DNA of 64,000 nucleotides, taken from Lasiosphaeria ovina (taxonomy: Eukaryota > Ascomycota > Sordariomycetes > Sordariales > Lasiosphaeriaceae). The stretch lies in NCBI GenBank assembly GCA_033439765.1, contig JAULSN010000002.1, positions 3,782,001 through 3,846,000 of the forward strand, written 5' to 3'. A program made the translations under genes and the position numbers. The notes beneath the pieces are model-generated. The model was not told where the DNA came from and searched no databases. It saw only the letters and a program-made list of their open reading frames with translations. Of this stretch, positions 57,316 to 64,000 are shown piece by piece. Position 1 is the first letter of the stretch. The number at the start of each line of letters is the position of its first letter.

Positions 57316-60300
57316 TTATCCCGTCTTCACCCTTGGACCTCGTCCAAGACTAGGCCTCTTGCCGTCTCCATTCCCAGACACGATGTTGCCTTCGTCACCG
57401 CTTTCGCTTGCATCGGGGGCCGGCGCGGGCGCGGCAGCCAGAACCGAGACACTGGAGCCTTCGCGCTCCCTCAGCCGATGTGTCAACGCGCTCAGCTTGT
57501 CACGGAACCCTCCGCTAGCCGACTTTCTGCGGTCTGGAGTCTCGTCTCCGCCGCCATTGCTGACTACTGGGCCAGTCCCGCTGGAGCTTCCAGGCCGGGG
57601 GCCCACGCTTCCCCCAAACAGCCTGGATCCGCCGCTCGACGCCGGCCGCAAGAGACTGAAGGCACCCCTGTGGCCCCCCCAATCGTTTAACGATGTAGGC
57701 GTCCGGTCATGCGGCGTCGGCGGCGCCATCAGGAAGGTGGGTAACGCACCCGCAGGCTGTGTATTGACATTGACCGTGCCCTGTCCAGATCTGTGCGACC
57801 GAGACGAGGCGATGCTGGAGCTCCGGCTCGACGGGACCGGTATCGACGTCTGCGACCTTCTGATGGACCGAGGGGGTGACCGAGAAAAGTCAACCGGCGA
57901 AGTGCCGTACAGTGAAGAAGAGTCATCGCCGCTGTTGTCTCGCGAGTCGGGCAACTGCGACGTTGCCAGCAGCACCGAGCTGGTCGCGAGTTCGCGGAGC
58001 TTGGACTGCTGCGCCGTGCTCGGCCTGTGCTTGGAGAACTTGTTGCCAATGATGGCCCCGGTGTGGCTGATCAGTGCCTTGATAACCCGGCCCTTGAGCG
58101 CCAACGCGAGGTCGAGGTTCGACCACGTCTTATTGCGGTATTCAATGGTGGGTAGCCTGAAGACAAAGTCGTGCACGTCCTCCAGGTTGCGGTCGCCCTT
58201 ACCCTTGTAGCTGAGACAGAGCACAACCGAGGGCATCTTGATGTAGGCAAACGTCATGTAGTTGGAGGCGCGGTCAATCATCTTGGTAAGATCATCCGAC
58301 TTTTTGGCTTTTTCTTCCTCGGGGTTCGCTCTGTGCCGCAGCGCAAAGCGAGATCCCCTCCTTGACTCGCTGTTACTCGAGGCACCGTCCTTGGACGACA
58401 GTCCAGTCGACGTCCGCCCTACGCCAGGTCGCGGCGTGATTCCGCGCAGAGACTCGACGGATCGTTTCTTGGCCACCGACTTGAACCCAGTCCCGGACCG
58501 GAACAAACGGAACGAGGTGCCCTCGCCCGAGTGGATGCTTAGCGCCTTTTGCTTGTTGGGTTTCGGGTCCGGGTCTGAGGTCAGTGTGGGCCTCAGACGC
58601 AGCTCCAAAGACCCAGGCCGCGTTGAAAATGGCACTGACTCTTTGTCCTTGTCGATGGCGGAGAGCAGGCCAGATCCACTGAGGGACTCGTCGTCGGCGC
58701 CATCCTCGTCCTCACCGCCAAGCGTCTGCTTGATCATAAAAGGGGAGTCGTTCTTGCCCTCCGACTGCTTGTCCCCTTCCATGCCCGGGAAGATGTATTC
58801 GAACAGCTTCTTCCCAACTTCGCGCTCCAGCTGGATCTTGAGGGGGAACAGGTTCACCTCAAAGTGGTCCATGACGGGAATTCCGGCAATAGCTTCGAGC
58901 ATGTTCCAGTACACTCTGATCATGGGCTTGGAGCCGGTATCAAAGCCACCCGTGTCCCCCTCGACGTAGGGCGCGACCATGGCCGGGTAAATGGCATCTG
59001 GAAGCAGGTTGAGACCAAGAATCCGTCCCACCTGAATCAGGTTGATGTGGGACCCGTCTGAATTGTCTGTGCGGTCGTACTCGACGTTCTTGAGCTGTAG
59101 CTCCACCAGAGGCTCGTTGTTGTCGCGGATGAGCTGCCAGACAATCTCCTTGACTGTGATGCTCCACTTCAGAAGGGCGCTGCTGTCCGTGTTGTCAAAC
59201 TTCCTCTGGGACGTGGTAATGGCCTTCATCATGAAGAACAGCTCGTCTTCGCACGCGGCCAGATCGCGCTCGAGCACCATCTTGTCTTTCCATCCCCTCT
59301 TGTCTAGGTGCTTCGAATGGATCTGGAAGTGCGTTTTGATGTCCTCGAGCTGCCGGACACGCTCCTGCAGCCGGATGAGCATTTCCGGAGCCCCCCTCAG
59401 GTCGCTAAAGTCCGAGGCAAGCATGATCTTCTCCAATCTCTCGCTGCGCGTCTTCTCTAGTGGTTCGCTATACATCAAAAGGTCCAGTACAATGACATAA
59501 ATGGCGTAGTACTGCGACGAATTGCACAACGCGTGGGCCTGGGGGAATTCAACCCAGAGATTGTCCATCCTGCTCTCGTTGCCGTCATGCAAGGCGACTG
59601 CTGCGCCCCCGCTCGTGTTGACTTCATCGTTGTACTTGAGCCGGAGCGTGTTGTATTTGTCGTAGCGGAGCATGGCCGATGTCTTTTGCACGACACGCTT
59701 GAATCCGAAGGGGTCGGTCTGGAAGTCGAACATGACCTCCATCGGAACCCAAGGCGGCCACGACGAACCTGACGGAGTGCCGTACGAGTTGCCCGAATAC
59801 ATGGACACCAATTGTGTCGAAAACCACTTTTGGTGTGTGACGAAGAATTGGGTGCTGTCCATGTTGACTAGGAAACGCCGCTGCACGAGACCGCTGACGT
59901 TGTCGGATATTCTACTCTTATCGAGAACCTCGACTACTTTGAGCTCCATGCCCTTGGCCGTGATGAGGACCACGTGCTTCTTGTTCTTGTCGCTTTGCAG
60001 CTGTATTTGGGGCGCAATCAACCGGACGTGGTAGCTGTTCTGGGGCGTGAACTCGTCCGCGAGACCGCTCGACAGGTCTGCCATGGACGTACTTGGCTGT
60101 GCGCTAGAGTCATCGGCATTGGCAAACTTCTTGCCGTCCTGCAATATCTTGCGTATCCGATCCTCAATGTCCTTTTGAATCTCACGATCTGTTTTATTGA
60201 TATCGGGAGTGCTGCCAGGACCACCGGGGGAGCCACTGCCGTTCCTGGCAGTCTTTGACTTGGCCTGCTCCTCTACAATATCGAGGATAAACTTGACTGC

Positions 60301-63300
60301 TGGGCGGGAGAGGTAGTAGATAAAACCCCGACGTTGGCTAACCTGGTGGATGTACCGGAGGATGATGTTTCGGAGCGTGTTGTTCCATTTTAGTTGCATA
60401 TTGTGCACAACGAAGCGGTTCTTGAAGTCGCTCGCAAACTCAGCGGCGGTAGGGGTCGTCATGCTACCCTTGAGGGTTGGGGCGACAGCGGGAACTTCGT
60501 TGGTTTCGCGGTGTTCTTGGTCTTCGCTGCCCTGAAGCATCTCCCTGAGCATGCCCTCCAAAAAGGTCTTCTTTTCAGCCAAGACGCCTGTGTGTCTGCT
60601 TAAAGCCTCGAACTCTGCTCTTAGCTCAATGTCAGATAGATCACCCCGGACGAGACGAAGTTCGATCTCTCCCAAGTTCCTGTTGTGAGTCTCGACCTGC
60701 TCGTCGAGCTGTTCTAACCGTCGCCGGATGAGCTGACTCTGGACCCTCCTAGGATCGTCATCTTCGCTCATGATGCAAATATGAGTTGGCTCCTTCCCAA
60801 AAGGACTGCTCCGGTCTGGGTCACCGTCGATGATGCCGCCAATGTCCGTCTGGCGAAAGTACGTGATGCGAGGCGCGAATGCCAGCGGTAGGATCTTGGT
60901 GTCGGGGTTGGGCTCTGTCGGGAGGATCCAGTCGAGCTCGACAAAGTCGTCCATGTCGATCCACGTCAGGTCATTGTCTGGAATGGTGAACCGGGACAGA
61001 TCAATCCCGTCCTCGCCCTGGTCCGTGACAAAGGTCGAGAGCGACTTCTTCGCCAGAGTCTCGGCCGTTGTGCCTTGAATGCTAGCCGAGACGGCGCGGA
61101 TATCGGCAGATACGAGATCAAGTTGCCCCGCGTGGATCTTCATGCCGCTTGTTCTTGTCTGTGTCTTGCGGCCCCGATCTCGAGTGTTGAACTCCTCTCG
61201 CCTCTGGTGCAGGTCGAGCATCCAGCTGTCAAATCGAACTTTGATGCCGGTCGCTGAGACCGAGTTTTCCAAGGGATCCTCTGCGTCTTTGTGCTTATAG
61301 ATGTGACTAAGGAATAGGGGCGCCAGCAGGAGGCTGTACTTAATTGTGGCAAGGTGCCTGCCAAACTTTTTGCTGTTCTTCTCCCGGCCTGGCCAGAGAG
61401 AGCCCTGGCGGATGGGAAGAGAGAGCGGACCCGAAAACAGGGACCACCAAGCAAAGAAATGGGTGAAGAAGCGGGGGGTGACATGGACCGTATTGTAACT
61501 GCGTGACGGCTCGGCGTTTGAGGCCGTCCATTCGCGGTCGACTGGGGCGCGCACGGCCACAGACAAGTGTATATGCTGGCTGCGAAACCCGCGAAAGGCA
61601 TCGTACGGAACGCCGTCCTGGGGTTTGGCACGGTGCGGCGACTTCAGCACAACTTCGTAGTGCGGCTTGAACTCGAAGCTTCTACTCCCCCCCTCGATAG
61701 CTCGCTCGAAGACAAGGCCGGCCAGCCACTGCACCTTGCCGGAAAGCTTCATCACAACCTTTTTGAAAGAGGCGCCCGGCTTATGGCTGGCATCACTAGC
61801 CATACTGGCGTCTTCGCCGTGCTGGCGGCGTGTCTCGCGGACTTGGTGGCTGTAGTCTGGAATTGCGAGAACGTATTCGCCACTTTCGACGCACATGACG
61901 CGCTTCGGGTCGTCGTCGGTATGGACATTCCACTTGACGTCGTTGCGCCAGCACATGAGGAAGCCCGCGCCGTTTCCGGTGACCGAGTACGGATCTCTGG
62001 TGCCCTTCAACGCTAGGTGCACATCGCCGTCTCCCAGCCATGCGACGCGGACCCGAGAGTGGAAGTTGAGCCGGATCTTGTCCCAGAATCCGACCTTATC
62101 GGAGGGGTCGAGCTGGGGCTTGGTCAGAGATTCGATCGCCATCATCATGTCCTGAATTGCAGGCTGGTACGAGGGGCCCCAGGTTATTCGGGTTGGGTTG
62201 GCCGTGTGTATCTCGATGTTCATGTCTGAAAATGACTTGACAGGCCCGATTGTCCTCCGTACGTCGATGGCGAAGCTACCTTCCTTCGATGACATGGAGC
62301 CTGGGTTTCGTGGAGGGACAATCTGGACCTTGATCTTCCGGGTCGAATCTGGACCTCTGTACTCCTCGGCTATCACGAAGTCTGTCTTCATCGACAAAGC
62401 CGGCAGCCGGGAAGACTGGCCCGGTTTCGTGGCCGGGACATGCAGCAACGGAAGCGGGTAGTCTCGAAGTGAGATTCTTGCTTCTCCCATGCTGATCTGC
62501 ACGTTCATGGGGACAAGGAGAGAGTACTGCATATCCTTGGGCATGCCTTTGCCGACCTTGTACAAAAAGTCCGGAAGCTCATGCATCGGAAACGAAGGTT
62601 TGTCGATAGCAAAGTGAAGGTCGTGGATGAGCGTAGACATGAGGGCCGGCCGGTGTGGAACCTCCAAGATTCTTTCGCTGTCGTCCATGTCGTCGGGTAT
62701 CTCATCGACGCCCCAAAAGAGGGCCTGGAGGTCCTCCATTCCGTTCCTGGCCATCACGTAGTGCCGGTCGATGCGCTGTTTCCAACTCTTTGCATTGTGC
62801 AAATCAAGGTTATCTCGTGCTTCTGCTATGGAAACTCGTGCGTTTCCACTAAATCCCAAGAAGCCTCCGTCGGGGTCATATCTAGGCCTGCGCCCACGGC
62901 CAAGATCATTGCTGGCCGAACGTGAATGGCCATCTGTGCTACGGCTTCTGGTGTGAGACTTGCCGGATGCATTCCGGCCTCCCGGGGCCGCGGATCGTGT
63001 CCGCAGCTTGGTCGACTCTCTCCTAGACTCGTCCTCGTGGATCTTTTTGATCTTCACGCGGAAGGCTTCTTCACGAGCTTGGCGCTGCATCTGCTCGACG
63101 CGTCCGGCCCGGTATATCATGCCAAGTTTCCACTCGAACGCGCCATCCTCAAGCTCGAACAACAGCGTTCGCGTTCGCAGCGAGATCTTGGGAACGCGCT
63201 TGGGACCCTCTGGCCCTTTCTCGAGGATATACTCGTTTGTGCCAGTTTTGAACCTGTGATGAAGTTGTAACACGGATTTAGTCACATTGATTAGATTGTC

Positions 63301-64000
63301 TGACACTTTGTGCATGATCATTTCGTGGGGTACGGCGAGGCGAATCGTCTCGGAGACAATATCAAACATTCGCTCGTCTTGCGTGGCCCCAGAGGACATT
63401 TTCCTTCGCGACTCGCGATAGTCTACCCGACCGTTCTTGATGCTGACGATTCTGGCCCAGACTCGGCGCATTCTGGGGGCCTCGGCGTATAGCCGTATCA
63501 GCTTCGACTGCAGATAGGGGGGCGCCCACCGGTGGCGGCCGGCTTCCATGCTGTAGACCTGCAGCATCAGAGGGGGGTCAGAAGGCATCTCCGCCTTGAT
63601 CTGGATAAGCATTGCCTTGATGTCGACGGCGACAAGTTCCTGCACGGCTCTTGCAGAGTCATTGTCGTTCAAGGGGAAATCTGGAGCGGAAGCGCTTGCC
63701 AGGGGCGAAAGGTGGCCAACTACCCGCCTCTGCGACGTCGCTGGGGTGGGCGCGTTCGGAGACGCCATGTCTTTGCTAGTCCTCATAAACGCTTTCCGGA
63801 GAACAGAGGTTGCCACCCCTACAGCGTAGTGGCGATAAAGTGAGTACTGGATGAGTACGGTCCTGATGTGAGAGTGAATGTGGAACACCGGACCTTGGTT
63901 GTCGCTCAGTGTCGAGAAGGCAATCTCGAAGCGGGGAATATTCACGAACGGCTCGACCTCCCACTTTTCTGCAGACTCGATTATGAACGCTTCCAGTCCT
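57316..64000 (-). CDS. FMP27: FMP27/BLTP2 bridge-like lipid transfer protein (C-terminal part, cut by window edge)
   Basis: Open to the right edge: about 2227 aa without an intron or stop. Fungal Fmp27 and relatives (Hobbit, KIAA0100/BLTP2) are very long proteins with a hydrophobic groove that carries phospholipid between membranes at ER contact sites. Diagnostic segments are present: DKVGFWDKIRLNFHSR (GFWDK domain, near 62.08 kb) and SSWPPWVPMEVMFDFQ (WPPW domain, near 59.75 kb). Coiled coils occur around 60.6 kb (QLIRRRLEQLDEQVETHNRN) and 59.3 kb. The tail (57.3-58.6 kb) is Ser/Arg/Pro-rich and disordered. The missing N-terminus would contain the ER membrane anchor and first groove modules. 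The stop codon is 57318-57316. Confidence 0.92.
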   Translation of the reverse strand, partial: GLEAFIIESAEKWEVEPFVNIPRFEIAFSTLSDNQGPVFHIHSHIRTVLIQYSLYRHYAVGVATSVLRKAFMRTSKDMASPNAPTPATSQRRVVGHLSPLASASAPDFPLNDNDSARAVQELVAVDIKAMLIQIKAEMPSDPPLMLQVYSMEAGRHRWAPPYLQSKLIRLYAEAPRMRRVWARIVSIKNGRVDYRESRRKMSSGATQDERMFDIVSETIRLAVPHEMIMHKVSDNLINVTKSVLQLHHRFKTGTNEYILEKGPEGPKRVPKISLRTRTLLFELEDGAFEWKLGMIYRAGRVEQMQRQAREEAFRVKIKKIHEDESRRESTKLRTRSAAPGGRNASGKSHTRSRSTDGHSRSASNDLGRGRRPRYDPDGGFLGFSGNARVSIAEARDNLDLHNAKSWKQRIDRHYVMARNGMEDLQALFWGVDEIPDDMDDSERILEVPHRPALMSTLIHDLHFAIDKPSFPMHELPDFLYKVGKGMPKDMQYSLLVPMNVQISMGEARISLRDYPLPLLHVPATKPGQSSRLPALSMKTDFVIAEEYRGPDSTRKIKVQIVPPRNPGSMSSKEGSFAIDVRRTIGPVKSFSDMNIEIHTANPTRITWGPSYQPAIQDMMMAIESLTKPQLDPSDKVGFWDKIRLNFHSRVRVAWLGDGDVHLALKGTRDPYSVTGNGAGFLMCWRNDVKWNVHTDDDPKRVMCVESGEYVLAIPDYSHQVRETRRQHGEDASMASDASHKPGASFKKVVMKLSGKVQWLAGLVFERAIEGGSRSFEFKPHYEVVLKSPHRAKPQDGVPYDAFRGFRSQHIHLSVAVRAPVDREWTASNAEPSRSYNTVHVTPRFFTHFFAWWSLFSGPLSLPIRQGSLWPGREKNSKKFGRHLATIKYSLLLAPLFLSHIYKHKDAEDPLENSVSATGIKVRFDSWMLDLHQRREEFNTRDRGRKTQTRTSGMKIHAGQLDLVSADIRAVSASIQGTTAETLAKKSLSTFVTDQGEDGIDLSRFTIPDNDLTWIDMDDFVELDWILPTEPNPDTKILPLAFAPRITYFRQTDIGGIIDGDPDRSSPFGKEPTHICIMSEDDDPRRVQSQLIRRRLEQLDEQVETHNRNLGEIELRLVRGDLSDIELRAEFEALSRHTGVLAEKKTFLEGMLREMLQGSEDQEHRETNEVPAVAPTLKGSMTTPTAAEFASDFKNRFVVHNMQLKWNNTLRNIILRYIHQVSQRRGFIYYLSRPAVKFILDIVEEQAKSKTARNGSGSPGGPGSTPDINKTDREIQKDIEDRIRKILQDGKKFANADDSSAQPSTSMADLSSGLADEFTPQNSYHVRLIAPQIQLQSDKNKKHVVLITAKGMELKVVEVLDKSRISDNVSGLVQRRFLVNMDSTQFFVTHQKWFSTQLVSMYSGNSYGTPSGSSWPPWVPMEVMFDFQTDPFGFKRVVQKTSAMLRYDKYNTLRLKYNDEVNTSGGAAVALHDGNESRMDNLWVEFPQAHALCNSSQYYAIYVIVLDLLMYSEPLEKTRSERLEKIMLASDFSDLRGAPEMLIRLQERVRQLEDIKTHFQIHSKHLDKRGWKDKMVLERDLAACEDELFFMMKAITTSQRKFDNTDSSALLKWSITVKEIVWQLIRDNNEPLVELQLKNVEYDRTDNSDGSHINLIQVGRILGLNLLPDAIYPAMVAPYVEGDTGGFDTGSKPMIRVYWNMLEAIAGIPVMDHFEVNLFPLKIQLEREVGKKLFEYIFPGMEGDKQSEGKNDSPFMIKQTLGGEDEDGADDESLSGSGLLSAIDKDKESVPFSTRPGSLELRLRPTLTSDPDPKPNKQKALSIHSGEGTSFRLFRSGTGFKSVAKKRSVESLRGITPRPGVGRTSTGLSSKDGASSNSESRRGSRFALRHRANPEEEKAKKSDDLTKMIDRASNYMTFAYIKMPSVVLCLSYKGKGDRNLEDVHDFVFRLPTIEYRNKTWSNLDLALALKGRVIKALISHTGAIIGNKFSKHRPSTAQQSKLRELATSSVLLATSQLPDSRDNSGDDSSSLYGTSPVDFSRSPPRSIRRSQTSIPVPSSRSSSIASSRSHRSGQGTVNVNTQPAGALPTFLMAPPTPHDRTPTSLNDWGGHRGAFSLLRPASSGGSRLFGGSVGPRPGSSSGTGPVVSNGGGDETPDRRKSASGGFRDKLSALTHRLREREGSSVSVLAAAPAPAPDASESGDEGNIVSGNGDGKRPSLGRGPRVKTG

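Overview
This window is nuclear DNA from a filamentous ascomycete, most likely a Sordariomycete. Genes are interrupted by short introns (mostly 50-150 nt) with GTRNGT donors, CTAAC-like branch points and YAG acceptors. The predicted proteins (SMP3, PET100, LAA1, PHO8, RAD9, KTI13, TYR1, GDH2, BNA5, eL32, a YDJ1-type DnaJ, MSE1, CSN5, FMP27) are typical Pezizomycotina housekeeping proteins. The species cannot be fixed from the sequence alone. Gene models below were built by hand from reading frame, splice signals and family knowledge; symbols follow yeast orthologues.

Layout, left to right: the 5' end of a SKP1 gene (minus, cut by the edge); SMP3 and PET100 (plus); a TACO1/YebC-family gene (minus); a 1.47-kb decayed Mutator-like element; the large LAA1/HEATR5 gene (plus); a CCDC90/FMP32-type mitochondrial coiled-coil gene (minus); an alpha/beta-hydrolase fused to an RNA-triphosphatase-like cysteine phosphatase (plus); an NTF2/SnoaL-like gene (minus) sharing a promoter with vacuolar alkaline phosphatase PHO8 (plus); an F-box-like/LRR gene (minus); RAD9 (plus); KTI13/ATS1 (minus); TYR1 (plus); GDH2 (minus); a 6-kb stretch without a recognisable gene; kynureninase BNA5 (plus); ribosomal protein eL32 (minus); a YDJ1-type DnaJ (minus); an unknown gene near 50.4-51.1 kb (plus); mitochondrial glutamyl-tRNA synthetase MSE1 (plus); CSN5 (minus); and the 3' two-thirds or so of FMP27/BLTP2 (minus, cut by the right edge).

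The genes are not a pathway cluster. Themes recur by chance: SCF and cullin control (SKP1, an F-box-like protein, CSN5), mitochondrial gene expression and assembly (PET100, TACO1, FMP32-like, MSE1), and vesicle or lipid traffic (LAA1, PHO8 with a dileucine signal, FMP27). The non-housekeeping content lies between genes: four copies of one 230-265-bp inverted-repeat element (MITE-like), a separate 53-bp-arm fold-back element, the Mutator relic with nonsense changes of the C-to-T / G-to-A type, and a second coding relic near 47.1 kb. The most unusual intact gene is the hydrolase/RNA-triphosphatase-like fusion at 16.5-18.5 kb.
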